From contig CP136890.1 in assembly GCA_034359265.1 (NCBI GenBank), forward strand, positions 42,816,501-42,880,500: a stretch of DNA of 64,000 nt, given 5' to 3'. The notes below the pieces were generated by a model. That model did not search any database, was not told the DNA's origin, and saw only the letters and a list, made by a program, of their open reading frames with translations. This DNA is from Canna indica. Taxonomy: Eukaryota > Streptophyta > Magnoliopsida > Zingiberales > Cannaceae. Below are positions 11,752-23,658 of this stretch, in pieces. The translations under genes were made by a program, and so were the position numbers. The number at the start of each line of letters is the position of its first letter. Within the stretch, counting starts at the first letter, position 1.

Positions 11752-12764
11752 TGTTGGTCGAGGTTTCATCCTCGCTCCCAAGTATTTCCCAAAACTGTTT
11801 TGATGATAACAAACTACTCTTGATGGTGACTTTTAGCATGGTAGTTCGGGTTTGGGATTTGCGCAACACATCTTTGATTGGAAAAGTCAACATGTCGACA
11901 AAGGAAATCGAAAGAAATAAGAAGGATGTGGTCCGGTGCGTGATCGTTAGAGAAAAAAGCAAATGTGGAGTTAGAGTGTCTAGGAATATTGTATTCTTCC
12001 TAAAATGATGCCTAGATCCAACAATATCCGGTAACCGAACCCCGGCTCGAGACTCGATCGAATAATATGTTATCGTTGTTGTTAATAGATTATCGGTCAA
12101 TCCTCGGGCGACCCTCGGTCAACCAAGGATCATCCATGGATCGACCGACTGGCTACTGGAATTTTTAGTAGCATATTCGGTCGACTCTTGGGCGACCGAG
12201 GATCGCCCGACGATCGACCGAAATTGCCAACGGCTCTTTTTTTTAGGCGGTTTGCTACCCGTTGAACCCAACTCCTTCACTCCTCATTCTATATAAACCC
12301 TCATTTTCAATCTACTAAGTATTGTTGGAACACCTTGAGATATCCCATAAACATCCTTGAGCTTCATTGAGCCATTTTCTTTGAAACCCTAGTCCTCCAA
12401 GCTTCATCTCTTGACTTTGACCTTGTGCTCCATTATTTCATCCTCAAGGCATCAACATAAGGACTAGGAATTGTTGGTTGAGAGCTAAGTTGTACTTCAT
12501 TTATATTTGCTCTTATTGGTTGTATTTTATTCTTGATTTACTTGTTACTTGTGTTTATATAAACCTAGTGATCTAGGTGTATGGTTTAAGTGGCAGTCTT
12601 AGAGTAGAGACTCAAAACCACTTGTGTGAGCTAAGTTAGGAGTGTTTCTTTAGATTTGAGGTGGGAGAGTTCACTCGGTGTGAAGGCGGAAACTTTCGGG
12701 TGTGGAAGTGCATTCGGAGAAGAGTGAAGAGACTTTCCGATGAAAAGTCATCAAGTGTTAGAAA

Positions 12765-12895
12765 CTCTTAATTTAGTGAATTTGTGTGTGAAATCCTAAG
12801 CACTGTGCTTAGGTAGTGGAGTGTAAGAAACTCTTAATTTAGTGAATTTGTGTGTGAAATCTTAAGCACTATGCTTAGGTAGTGGAGTAGGCGGT
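12765..12895 (+). repeat. 64-bp tandem duplication in the Copia-A 3' LTR
   Basis: The unit GAAACTCTTAATTTAGTGAA...GCTTAGGTAGTGGAGT occurs twice in a row with few differences. The 5' LTR has a single copy, so the duplication arose after insertion or during the last replication cycle. Confidence 0.8.
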
Positions 12896-12918
12896 GTTGC
12901 CGAACCACTATAAATCTT

Positions 12919-13609
12919 GGGTCTCGTTTGGTTGACATGGGAAGTAACTTTTTGCAGAAAATTACAATTCACATGAATTAACTTTTTATATGTATTTCCC
13001 AGAAGTATCCAAAAAGTGTTTGGTTGACAAGAAGTTACTTCATAGGAAGTGCAACTTTTCCCCTAGAACATGTTTGGTTGACATGAGTACTTCCTAGGAA
13101 ATACATATCAAAAGACCAATATACCCTTTTTAAAATCTCTTTATAAAATAATATTTTAATCTATATGCATTAGTATATATATGAAAAAAATAAATTTATC
13201 TATAAATTAATATTTTAATATATATATATATATAATATAATTTTTGCATAAATAATTAATATAATATACTTTATTATATATGAAAAATTAATTTTTATTT
13301 ATGATTAATATGAAAAAATTACATATTTTTATTAAAATTAAATTAAATTAAATTAAATATATAAAGAATTTAAGGATTATCTAAACTATAATGTTGGGAA
13401 TATAAATTATAAATTATGTACTAAATGCAAATGTGAGGGTAAAATTAACTTTTTATTTCAAATACAATGTAGGAAGTACAACTTACCTAGGGGGGCCTAG
13501 GTAAGTTACTTCCTGCATTTTGCAGAAAGTTGCACTTACTTAGAAAGGGTTACTTAGGAAGTTGTGCTTCCTGCAAAATGCAGGAAGTGTGTCAACCAAA
13601 CATGAGCCC
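12919..13609. mobile_element. 691-bp MITE with GGG...GTTTGGTTGAC inverted ends
   Basis: The left end reads GGGTCTCGTTTGGTTGACAT and the right end, reverse-complemented, GGGCTCATGTTTGGTTGACA. Inner inverted copies of CTTCCTGCAAAATGCAG-type sequence flank an AT-rich centre (13130-13400). The matching place in the 5' LTR (near 6870) is empty. Flanking CTT/TTT could be a 3-bp duplication as in PIF/Harbinger MITEs, but it is not clean, so the superfamily is open. No coding potential. Confidence 0.75.
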
Positions 13610-13782
13610 TTTTCGGTGTGTTAGCATTGCCTCATTTAGTGTTGATTTCATTATTGCAAAATCATATACTCATAATTGAAATCAATAACTTGTTTAAATA
13701 ATTGAACATAGCATAGAATTAGCGGTGCGCACTATTCACAACCCCCCCCTTCCTCTAGTGTGAACATTCGACCCACACTAAT

Positions 13783-14040
13783 GACTTATTGGGTCTTGTA
13801 CATTATGATGTATGTGGACCATTAAGTGTACCAGCCAGAGGAGGTTATTAGTATTTCATTACATTCACATATAACTTAAGTAGATATGGGTATATCTACT
13901 TAAAAAAGCATAAATTTGAAACATTTCAAAAAGCTCAAAACATTCAAGAATAAAGTACAAAACTAACTTGGCAAGAATATTAAAGCACTTCGATCAGGTC
14001 GAGATTGAGAATATTTAAGCCAGGAGTTTATTGACCATCT
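13783..14040 (+). pseudogene. Copia-B integrase fragment 2
   Basis: Continues fragment 1 directly after the target duplication: DLLGLVHYDVCGPLSVPARGGY, a stop, then FITFTYNLSRYGYIYLLK and HKFETFQKAQN, followed by a shifted frame for IKALRSGR...EYLSQEFIDHLK. These are integrase-core sequences of a Ty1-copia element, including the Asp of HYDV and the Glu of EYLS region. At least two stops and frameshifts show it is dead. It is broken at 14040 by the LARD-like element and resumes at 34415. Confidence 0.8.
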
Positions 14041-14689
14041 TAAGGTGTCACGCCGACCGGCCAGGGTATACATGCTTATACCCCGTAACCTAAACCATGC
14101 ACATACCAACTCATAACAATAAAACATAGCAGAAAGTGTGAAACGGTTTTTATTTTAAATGAAAAAAACCAAACCAGATTTCATTAGAAGTAATTTTATC
14201 AAATATTAAAGTGCGGAAAGAATAAATCAAAATTTAACAATGTACTTTAACAAATAAAATCTGAATAAAAGACGTAAATGTCCCCACGGGACTACAACTC
14301 CAAAACACCAAATCAAAAGTGCATGACCAAAACTACTACAGACTCGACTACGACCCCTAACTAGGACTGCTATGAGATCAATGTGGCTCATCTGCCCTCC
14401 AGCCGCGCCAAGTGCTCCAGCCCACCTCACCGGTCAGGCTCTGCAAAACAAAAACAAACGACAACGGGTAAGTTCAAAAGAACTCAGTGAGTGGTTCTAC
14501 CAGCCCCACGAAAAACCAATCACAGAAATACAACATATTATAAAACACCTATCTCAAACAGGAATAAAGTCACAAGGGCGTGACTAGCTATCAGGCCATC
14601 TAGTCATCCCATGCCCGAAGGTAACCAAGACTCTAGCAGTGAAGTGTAACAGGCCTAAGCCTACCATGCCCAAAGGCAACATGACATAT

Positions 14690-14807
14690 ACAAGGGTTAC
14701 TAGGATAATCGGGATTGGCCCATCCAAACTTATCTTATAACCAAGAAACTCGGGAGCAATCGGGATTTGCTCGTCCGAACTTTCTCCACGAGACGTGAAG
14801 GAACAAT
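14690..14807 (+). repeat. Minisatellite, left part (about 52-bp unit)
   Basis: Repeats of ATCGGGATTTGCTCGTCCGA followed by a T-rich and variable spacer. This part has two to three units and ends at the CACTA-1 insertion. It continues at 32372. Confidence 0.75.
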
Positions 14808-14837
14808 GACTACAAAAAAATAGGGTATCACTAACAG

Positions 14838-15240
14838 ACTAAATCCGTTGGTAATACTCAAAAATTTGTTGGTAATATATTACCAATGGATTATTTGTTG
14901 GTAAATACGCCGGTGATGACCATGCTAGGTATTACCAACGGATATTATTATATCCGTTGGTAACACCAACGGTAATTATTGTCCGTTGGTAACACCAACG
15001 GAAAATATTATCCGTTGGTAACACTAACGGAAATATACTCTGTTGGTGATGCCAACAGAACCAGTATCCGTTGGTGTCACCAACAGATCATAGTCCGTTG
15101 GTGTTACCAACAGAGATAATATTCGATGAGAATACCAACGGATATCATCCCTGTTTACGCTGACATATTCAACAAAGGTATCCGTTGGTATTACCAACTG
15201 ACATCCGTTGGTATTACCAACAAAAACATCCGTTGCTAAT
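14838..15240. repeat. Subterminal repeat array of CACTA-1, left end
   Basis: Some 20 copies of ATCCGTTGGTA / TACCAACGGAT in both orientations, often paired as short inverted repeats such as TCCGTTGGTAACACCAACGGA. In En/Spm elements such arrays bind the TNPA protein. The right-end array (about 32262-32345) has only a handful of copies. Confidence 0.85.
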
Positions 15241-16779
15241 ACATTTTATAACTAAAATGCTCATACCGATATGAATTTTCTTTTTCCTGTATACAACCTA
15301 TAATCACACATCAAATTTCTTATTACCCAATCACAAATATATATACAAGTGAAGAAAAAAAATTCATATTTCATAACCAAATAATAGTGTCATTTTCATA
15401 ACCAAAACCAAGCATTTACAATCGAGTATATTATCAAACAAATACAAACATTACTAAGTCAAATTTTCCCTAACATCAACCGAATTGTGTAATGCAAAAT
15501 CATAACCAACATACAAATCTTAACCAAATACAAATCCATTATCAACAAAAATTAACAACCAACATGAAAATCATAACCCAGATGGAGGTGGAGGTCGAGG
15601 TGGAGGTGGAGGTGCGGTGGAAGCAGTAGGTGAATCTGTTGATTGCAAAGAGTTGATTGGAAAGCCGAGTTGTGTTAACATCAACCGAACTTGAGCTTCC
15701 ACTTGTGCTTGTACTTGCGACTGCACTTATGATTGTTGTGATTGCATTGATGCTTCTAATTAAGTAATATACCATCGCATGGATGTCATCTCAGTCTGCA
15801 TTGCATTCCACTCATCATTCATTAGACCATGGCTCGATGTACTAGATTCTGCTGAGCTAGAACTCCACATAATGGATTTAACATCCTCTCGACATCCAAA
15901 ACCGTAAACCCGATTATGAGATGGATGTCCAGAGGCATTAATCCATTCTTCTGGATCTAAAATGGGTTGTGATGCTACATCTGTACCATACTTTTCTATG
16001 ATCGATACCTCATATGTCTGTTGTACAATGTTTTATAAAAATAGTTAATTATAATATTTTAAAAAAAAGCAACATATAAAATAAATACATACCGCAACAC
16101 TCTGCGATTTGTTATCGATATAGTCACCCTCACCACTATTACGCTTATGAGTATGCTTAAACAATTCAAGATGGGTTGGGGGTCGGTTCAACTTTTCTTC
16201 CTACAAAAAATGACAAATAATATTTAATTAATAATATTTTAAAAAACATATAGGATAAAAAATTCTATTAATATCATACCAATTTTCTTCGATGAGCCAC
16301 AAATGAAATAGATCCACCTGTATGTCGTGTGACGTCACTATTTACCTCTTTCTTACGATTTTGACGAGCAACTTCAGATTTTCTCCTCCAGTTCTCCGTG
16401 ACACAATGCTCACTAATAAGTTGATTCCACACATCTGGAGATATCCATGGAGGGCCAAATCCATTAGTTTGACTAATATCATCAGTATTGGCCTTTCTTT
16501 TCGCATAATTCCTTGCATCACACATATTGTCAGAAAAGCGTCGACAAGATGTTCTATCCCATATTTCATGAACCTTGCTTGTCCTAGATGGATCCCAACG
16601 ATAGATGTCTGAAAAAAGACAAATATGTTAATGAAATGATAATTGACAACATTCTAAAGAAGTACCAATTTGATGCAATTATATGATCACACAATCAATC
16701 ATGGCATATGTAGGTTTCATGCAGCCAACCTTCTATTACTTCAGCTAAATCTTTTTAGAGAGGAAAAGGCATATGCAGT

Positions 16780-17640
16780 TATGAATATTAGTATGGCTAA
16801 AACTTACTAATATTCAGTTATGACTAGAACTGAATATTAGTATGCAGTTATGCAGTTATGCAGTTATGAAAAGGCATATATGAATATGCAGTTATGAATA
16901 TTAGCCATATGCAGTTATGGCTAAAACTTACTAAGCAGCTTTCTTGTGTACCAATAACATGGTGAGTATGGGTCAAAAACTATTGCAATATGAATAGGTG
17001 TCTATCACACAATCAATCATGGCATATGCAGGTTTCAGGATAAACTTACTAAGAAGCTTTCGGTGCTCAATAACATGATGAGTATGGGTAAAAAACTGTT
17101 GAAATATGATATGCCAACGATTATATCAAGTAAGCATAATGACTTCTTGTGTACTAGTATAAATTGTTACTCTTTATTTTGTCTCAAGAAAGACTTATTT
17201 ATGTACTGTCATTTCACAAAGGATTTTTTTTTCTTCAAGAGGGTAGTGGAACTGATGAGCATATAGACATATGTAGCTCTCTTCTTGGAAATAAAAGAAG
17301 AGAGCAAAAATAATCTAATCGTGGTACTTGTTTCTCTCTTCAGTAGTGTCTGATACAGATTCAACATTGACATCTAAATTTTGCACTAATGACAAAGTAG
17401 CCTATGTGAAGCAACCGGGTCCAAGTAAATTTCTAGTGCTTGATAGAGAAGGCTTCTCCAAATCTCAATACTCATTTCTTATGATGGAATTGTGTAATTC
17501 AATGGGTAAATATAGATGTTAAAGGTATTAGAACAGGCTATGGTATTAGAACAGGCAATGGTATTAGAACAGGCTATGGTATTAGAATAGCTTATTGGCA
17601 GCATACTTGTTATGACCAGGCCAAATAGATGTTAATGGTA
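16780..17640 (+). repeat. Short tandem repeats in the TNPA intron
   Basis: Two simple arrays: ATGCAGTT-type repeats at about 16780-16930 and a near-perfect array of GGTATTAGAACAGGCTAT units at about 17523-17590 with a further copy near 17636. Both lie in the intron between TNPA exons. Nothing else is recognised here. Confidence 0.6.
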
Positions 17641-17714
17641 TTAGAACAGGCCACATACTTGTTATTCCCTAGTTACTTTATTTTCTTAGAATTTGGACAG
17701 CTAGTCATTCCTAT

Positions 17715-17850
17715 ATCAGTCATGATACTGATATCAATATCAGCATAAGCTGGAGCTTCTTCCTATTCATTATCCTGAAACTGATACCTGCAGGATACTC
17801 CTGATACTGATATCAGGATACTCCTGATACTGATATCAGAATAGTTCCAT
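17715..17850. repeat. Palindromic CTGATATCAG repeat cluster
   Basis: GATACTGATATCAG and its partner CAGGATACTCCTGATACTG recur four or more times and can fold into hairpins; a further pair is near 18330-18350. They sit in the large TNPA intron. No function is evident. Confidence 0.6.
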
Positions 17851-18593
17851 CGACAGAACATGAAGCAAAAACACCAGTACTTAAACCATTTCTTTTGGAT
17901 CTTAAATGCTATTATTTATTCTTATCAGTTTCTACAAGTGCTGAGAACATGAGATTTGTTGTGAGCTTCTAGTTATCTATAGAAAATGCTCTTATTCTCA
18001 AATGGTTTATTTTTCAGTCACTGCTCTACTGAATGAGATATCCTTATCTAGTATTGTGGTAATTTACTTGCGATATAGTTTTCTCTATTTCAATAGAAGA
18101 CAAAAACCTCAATAAATAATTTGTAACCTATGTATGAATACAATCCATACGAAAACTTTCTTGCTTGCACCATAATATTTAATATTTTTACTATTTGTAC
18201 AAGGAAACTAAATGTAGTATCTTTTATCATATGGTTTTTTTAGCCCTATCATATGATTTTGTGTATCATATGAAGAATAAATAGGGTAAGCTAGACAGAG
18301 AAACAGATGTTCATTATGTGTCTGATATCAGTATACTGAAAGTATCCTGATATCAAAAATTAGTAAAATACAAGCTCATATTGCAAAACTGCAATAGAAT
18401 TTTGGAAAGGATTGGAGGTGATAGACAACATCAAGTTCGAGAATTGGGAGAGGTGGAGAGAGGGGAAGTGGATAGAAGAAGGAAGTGGATAGGCAACATC
18501 ATTGCAACTAGTCATTGACTTTTGTGGAAATGTAGAAATGAGATTTATTTTTGAAATAGTAACCAAGGAATAAATACATTGATTTATAGAACA

Positions 18594-19406
18594 ATGGCAT
18601 ATTGCAGCACCATAAAAGTGAAAGGTCTGAACAGCATTCTTGAAGGAAAGAAGATGAAAGAAAAATGCAGAAATGATGGTCCAGGTACAAGACAGAGCAA
18701 GCATGTAGACCAAAGGGAAAAAGACATTAGGTTACTTTGTGATGCTGCTTGGAGGAGTGAAACAAAAGTTGCAGGACTTGGTTTTGTGATTGAAAATGAG
18801 GAAGGAAACAAATTGTATGAAGCTAGATGCTATAAGACAATTGATAGCCCTATGATGGCTGAAGCATGGGCTATTTGGTATGGCCTAAGCAAGATCAATG
18901 AATTGAATATCAAACATCTTAAGATTTTTTCGGACTGTTTGAATGCCATTAATATGCTTAAAAGAGATAGGAAGACACCTTGGTTTATGAAAGAAATCAT
19001 TACTGATATAAAGGAGATGGCAAGGAAAACAAGTGTCAAGGGATGGTTTAATATAAAGAGGGAAATGAACAGTGGTGCGCACAACCTGGCAAGGTTTGCT
19101 CTGGAGCAGAAGGAAGGAAGGGAAGAAAGTTTTATTCATTTGTTCAAACCAGGTAGTAGTAGTTCTTTGAATGAACATGTTGTGTTACTTGTAATAAATA
19201 GTGTAGTAAGCAGTAGTCCTCATGTAATAAATAGTAGTAGTTTTGTCCATGTAGATGTGGATTCTTATGTAAACAATTTGTATGGAAGTAATAAAATGGT
19301 CAATAGTCATGGGCATGATGCAACAACAAACTGGATATGGAAATTAGCCACAGCTCATGCATGTGCAAATGATGCTGGTGTTCATCAGCTAGTGAACCAC
19401 TGGTAA
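18594..19406 (+). CDS. RNase H-like (RVT_3-type) protein inside the TNPA intron
   Basis: Uninterrupted frame of 270 codons from ATG 18594 (MAYCSTIKV...); a TTG 15 bases upstream is in frame but less likely. The middle, from about residue 45 to 170, is an RNase H-like fold of the plant RVT_3 type: CDAAW with the first catalytic Asp, MAEAWAIWYGL with the Glu, IFSDCLNAIN with the next Asp, and NSGAHNLARFAL, where His stands at the last acidic position as is usual in this group. The N-terminus is Lys-rich, and the last 80 residues are Ser/Val/Asn-rich with no known domain. It lies antisense in an intron of the transposase gene. RVT_3 domains occur in LINE-type retroelements and in many plant orphan genes. 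Whether it is expressed is unknown. A damaged second domain of this kind is at 30340-30617. Confidence 0.65.
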   Translation: MAYCSTIKVKGLNSILEGKKMKEKCRNDGPGTRQSKHVDQREKDIRLLCDAAWRSETKVAGLGFVIENEEGNKLYEARCYKTIDSPMMAEAWAIWYGLSKINELNIKHLKIFSDCLNAINMLKRDRKTPWFMKEIITDIKEMARKTSVKGWFNIKREMNSGAHNLARFALEQKEGREESFIHLFKPGSSSSLNEHVVLLVINSVVSSSPHVINSSSFVHVDVDSYVNNLYGSNKMVNSHGHDATTNWIWKLATAHACANDAGVHQLVNHW

Positions 19407-21574
19407 GCTTCTAAGACTAGAAATATGTACTTAATCTTAGAAACATTGATGTTTTCATGATCGTTTTAATTCACATATAACTATTTGCTCTTTTGTTCCA
19501 AGTATCAAAAAATATATTGTACAACATTCATCAATAATAATGTACATCAGCGGGCATCTATCTTCTAAAAAGATATTCATTTTCAATCAAAATCTTTATA
19601 AGTGAATTATTTCATCATTCATTCAACTCTTCCTGAAATAACTGTATATTAAAATTTTAGGTTGAGGACATCAATGAAATTTGTGACTTACATTCAAGAA
19701 ATTTGACTTGCTTTATAGGAAAATACCTTAAATTTGTCCCAAATGAATTCCTTCACATGTGATGGTACTTGAGACCAACATGGCCATACACCCGTGAAAT
19801 TTGCCTTAATTATTGATGAAATATCTCGTACTACTTCTGTCTCGGGGAAGCTGCAAAAAAGAATGTTAACAAATAAACACATTATAAATGATGTTAATAA
19901 ATATCTTGTATTTACAAATGATGGTGTTTGAATATCTGACTACATATATATCTTTTCTTATCAATAATTAGTAGGTGTCTATCATCTGGTGTCTCCGGCG
20001 GCTGTGAAGGCTAATTTGATCCTCTTCCTTGACTTTGATGTGAACTACCATCACTTTGTGTAGGAATAGATGTGTCATGTATAGACGTGGATGGTATAAT
20101 AGGAACGGATGACATCAAAGGCAAATTCACTAAAGGTTGTAAGGGTAACGATGCTGCCGATGTCGACGGTGTAGGAATACTAGGAATATTAGGTGTTTCT
20201 AAGGGAACAATAATAGGTACAGGTATAGATATAGGTATTGTGGGTGCTAAAGAATCAATCACAGGTACAGGTTCAATTATCATGAGTGCAGAAGAAATGA
20301 TCATAGGTGGTACAGGTGTTTTTTCAGATGATGAATGTATAGAAGTGGTAGAAGTGTATTGACTGAAAGGAGGACGCCCTCGTCCTCGTCCTCGACCTCG
20401 ACCTCGACTTCGTGTATTCACCATTACTTAATAAAACAATTGAAGCATATATAAATAATTAAAGATGATTAGAAAGAAATATATAAACATATAGTGTCAT
20501 CCAAATTCTGATAAAATACCTTATAACTTGTTAAATTCCTATGCAACTGGAGACTATAGACTTGAATATGTACCAAGCTACCTCATGTTAGAACAGTGGG
20601 TGTCTGGTCATCTATTGCCATCAACTGGAGACTATAGACTTGAATAAAATACCTTATTCATTGCCATCTATTTTGAGGCAGTGGGGTTCTTATATATTAA
20701 TAGCCATTAATTTGAATTTTATGATTACTATCAACACTTTATGCTCTCAACCTTCACTATCATTTATGATTCTTAGTGTCTTATCTCTAGATTAATTTAA
20801 TTGCTTACTAATGGAGTTAACTATCATTAACTGTCAAGCTACTATTGAACAAATGTCATTAATTTAATTGCTTACTAATGGAGTTAACTGTCACTAGAAA
20901 TCCTTATCCTTAACTACCTAGCAAGTGTAGGAGAAGTTGTGTTTACATTTATCCTTATCTCTTCTTTCTTATTTCCTTTAACGGGTTTTGAGTAGAGTTG
21001 TTGCTTTGAAGGAGTCCTGTAGTGTGTTCTGTTGTTTTCTTTACAAGAAGATTGTGTGCTCTCTTTGATTTTAATGAGCTCACACTAGGTTGCCATCATA
21101 GGAAGAAGTCTCCGACAGCAAGCTGTGCCACCAATCTCATTGCTGGAGATATCATTTCAGCCATCTTCCTTGAGATGCAGCGACCCATGATGAGATCTCA
21201 AAGCCAAGTCCAACATAGATTGGATAATGGGGTCAGTATTCTCTCCTTGATGCTTGATGTGCTCCTCAATCTACAAAGCTCAATTCTTAACATAAAAATC
21301 AAACCCTAATAAAGTGCAACTCAAAGTGGTTACATGAAATTTCTACATGAGCTTCTTAATAATCTTAAGGTTGGGTTAGTTTACTATTAATTATCATTAC
21401 TGAACACTACATGAGCTACTTTGGTTTCATTGGGTCAGAGTGAAATAATTATCCATGTGTAAGTTATGTACCTACTGATTATATCATGCTCTAGTCAACA
21501 ATAATCTCATCACTCTACTTCAACATCCTCTATTTACAGTACTACCAGCAAGAAGCATCAAAACTCCGTCAGCA

Positions 21575-21895
21575 ATAATTACAAAGCACAAATAGATATA
21601 TATCAGTTATTAATTAATTACTGCATGCAAGCATAATCGTGAAACAACATATAAAGCAGCCTGTGCCTCTAAAAAACTTAGTTTACCAGGAACTTGATGG
21701 GTGAGTCTCTTGACTCCAATAATTACAAATCCACAGCATACAAAGCACAAATATGTATATATCAGTTATTAATTAATTACTGTATGCAAGCATAATCCTG
21801 AAATAATTACACATCCTTAATTATTACCAGCTTGTGACTCTAAAAAACCTAGTTTACCAGGAACTTGATGGGTGAGTCTCTTGACTCCATGAGCC
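21575..21895 (+). repeat. Tandem duplication of about 145 bp in CACTA-1
   Basis: Two adjacent copies run from ACAAAGCACAAATA...ATATCAGTTATTAATTAATTA to TTTACCAGGAACTTGATGGG and TGAGTCTCTTGACTCC, the second with small insertions. No coding capacity. Confidence 0.8.
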
Positions 21896-23034
21896 TTGAG
21901 AGTAGATTAGAGAAAGGCATCAACAAAACCTAGTTACTAATTCACTGTTACTGGATGCTTCAAAATGAGTTGCTTTCTGCTAAAATTGAGTACATGCAAA
22001 AAAGGGTAATGATAAAAAATAGTAATTAATCTCCATATATCATAGCTATAACATTCTTTCTTCCCTAATTACTTGAGATATCAATCACATACGTAAAATT
22101 TCTTACTTTTAGCAGATAAACATAATTACTCAAAGGGGCAGAGAAGAGGAAGAACAAGTCTCTATTTAGTCTTTGTCCTTAGTGTGCTTTCTTGCAGCCA
22201 TGTCTCTGCTCAATACATATTATTGCTGAATACATATGGTTTGCTCTCTCTTTATATAGCTTGCTAAAAGAAGATATGGCTTATACCTTGTATTAGTTAT
22301 AAATGGATTCCTAAAGCTAAGAGTGGAATTGGCCGACTTATACCTTCTATTAGTTTCTATTTCTTAGTAACTTACATGACAAAAGGCTAAAGGCTCAAAC
22401 AGAAGTGCTTACTGACACCATATATTGCATCCTCAAAAGTCAAATTCTCCATAAGTAGAATCTCAGTTCACACATCAAATATTGTAATGTTAGTTATTCA
22501 ACAGAAACTTCATAGAAAAGGTTCCAACATTGATTGGTATAGCAACTTCTGAAAAACAGAGTAATATGCAATAAATTTACTTAGTTGAAGAACAAAAAAA
22601 CATTTGATGACTAACATATTCACATTAAAAATAGGAAAAGAAAATACCTCCTTGAGACTCGGATCAAATATCGTTTTCAAGAGACTAATGTTAGTTATTC
22701 ACATAAAAATAGGAAGTTTCCCTTTTGCAAAACTGATGAATTAATAGAATTGTTTTCAAGATAGAGTTGAAGTTGCTTTAAGAATAGGCTAATATCGTTT
22801 ATAAGAAGGGTGATACTGAGGATAACTAAGAGATATCTCATGGATCACTATACAGTAACTTAAATACAGAACTGGAACTGCCCAACCTCGATCTTGAACT
22901 CATCAAATTGATCTCATCCTAGTGTCTGCTATTGGGTGAGTTTTACCAAGGTGTTATTGAATTAAAGACACAGTTCATTCAATCAATGACTTAAAAAAAT
23001 GATACAATGCATGATACCTTGGTTCTCTGAGTTC

Positions 23035-23165
23035 TTGATACAGTTAACTCAAAGTGTTGGCAAATCCTTCAGAAGAACCTGTTTAATAGAAGAATGGGTA
23101 CAGTAATTAGCAGATAATTATATTGTGGATCACCTTACTTTCAGTCAATGAAGTTTAAAGTGAAT
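23035..23165. repeat. Block shared with CACTA-2 (inverse copy at 55215-55345)
   Basis: The reverse complement of this block matches 55215-55345 over about 115 bases with roughly nine in ten bases identical (TTCATTGACTGAAAGTAAG, AGGTTCTTCTGAAGGAT). As the two CACTA elements lie in opposite orientations, the block has the same orientation relative to each transposon. It marks common ancestry of their interiors. Confidence 0.8.
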
Positions 23166-23658
23166 GAAATGATCTCCTGGGCATATTTCTAAGTGAATGA
23201 AATGATCCCCCAGCCACATTCTCTTCAGGAAAATTATAGGACACTATTATATTAATTTGATGACTGCTTTTGGACAAGATGCAAACCTTAATTCACTTGG
23301 AATTCCTCCACTTCTACAAGGCCAATTGGCAGCAACTTCCACTTCTTGTAGCTCTGCAAGGATTAATTTTAAGCAATTACAACCCAATAACACCACCTAA
23401 ACTATGTACCTTTAGAGAAAGTAGAAATTATGAAGGAACTCAAGCATCAAGCATAAAAATAATTCAAACATATTAGATAGTCAGTCATGTCTGCATTAGA
23501 AATAAATTACAAATAGTGACTCCTCAACTATAAGGCCTCAGGGCCCACTAAACACATATATTAGATAATTTGAGAAAAGTATAATAGAAGTTTAAAAAAT
23601 TTCAATCATCATTCTCCTCATTTGACAAACACTCATCAACTTCATCATCTTCAGTATC

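Larger units (their letters stand above)
5738..13777 (+). mobile_element. Copia-A: complete Sirevirus-like LTR retrotransposon without pol
   Basis: Full-length element with two LTRs (5738-7022 and 11752-13777), a perfect 5-bp target duplication CTAAT, a primer binding site matching initiator Met tRNA, and a final polypurine tract next to the 3' LTR. The internal region holds a gag-like frame with CCHC knuckles and coiled coil and, about 1.4 kb downstream, a second frame resembling the putative plant transposon protein family (PF20167). I find no protease, integrase, reverse transcriptase or RNase H, so it is non-autonomous. It sits in the integrase region of Copia-B and contains two MITEs (10577-11001, 12919-13609). 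Confidence 0.85.
11752..13777 (+). repeat. 3' LTR of Copia-A, with MITE and internal duplication
   Basis: Starts TGTTGGTCGAGG right after the polypurine tract and ends GACCCACA, followed by target duplication CTAAT (13778-13782). It is longer than the 5' LTR (2026 versus 1285 bp) because of a 691-bp MITE at 12919-13609 and a 64-bp tandem duplication near 12765-12890. Palindrome-like repeats are at about 12090-12225 and a TATA-like TATATAAACC near 12290. Confidence 0.85.
15571..20424 (-). pseudogene. CACTA-1 TNPA-type gene (Transposase_24 / PF03004-like), multi-exon
   Basis: Reading on the minus strand, exon 1 (20424-20011) starts MVNTRSRGRGRGRGRGRPP, a basic RG-rich N-terminus followed by a Pro/Ser/Thr-rich region. 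A later exon at about 19861-19731 encodes FTGVWPCWSQVPSHVKEFIW, the conserved start of the TNPA-like domain. After a 3.1-kb intron come exons at 16611-16281 (WDPSRTSKVHEIW..., RHTGGSISFVAHRRK), 16200-16093 (ELFKHTHKRNSG) and about 16020-15571, ending in a Pro-rich tail. Exon edges show AG/GT. At least two stops occur near 15740-15765, so the last exon is damaged or spliced differently. In En/Spm the TNPA product binds the subterminal repeats. The long intron harbours the antisense RNase H-like ORF. Confidence 0.75.
20425..23658. other. Non-coding interval between CACTA-1 transposase genes
   Basis: About 3.2 kb with no supported gene. It contains local duplications: a 72-bp direct repeat near 20800-20890 (GCTTACTAATGGAGTTAACT), a larger one at 21575-21895, and a block at about 23035-23165 that reappears in inverse orientation in CACTA-2. 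A possible exon-like piece at 23262-23380 reads TAFGQDANLNSLGIPPLLQG on the plus strand; I cannot assign it to a family. Confidence 0.6.

Noticed and set aside
14838..15240. CRISPR-like regular repeats
   Set aside because: Words are about 10 bp, in both orientations and irregularly spaced inside a CACTA end in plant DNA; this is a subterminal array, not a CRISPR.
18360..19178. Minus-strand frames overlapping the RNase H-like ORF
   Set aside because: Shadows of the plus-strand coding sequence; hydrophobic composition without membrane-protein features of note.
20072..20362. 96-codon plus-strand frame rich in Ile and Gly
   Set aside because: Mirror of the low-complexity N-terminus of the TNPA exon on the minus strand.
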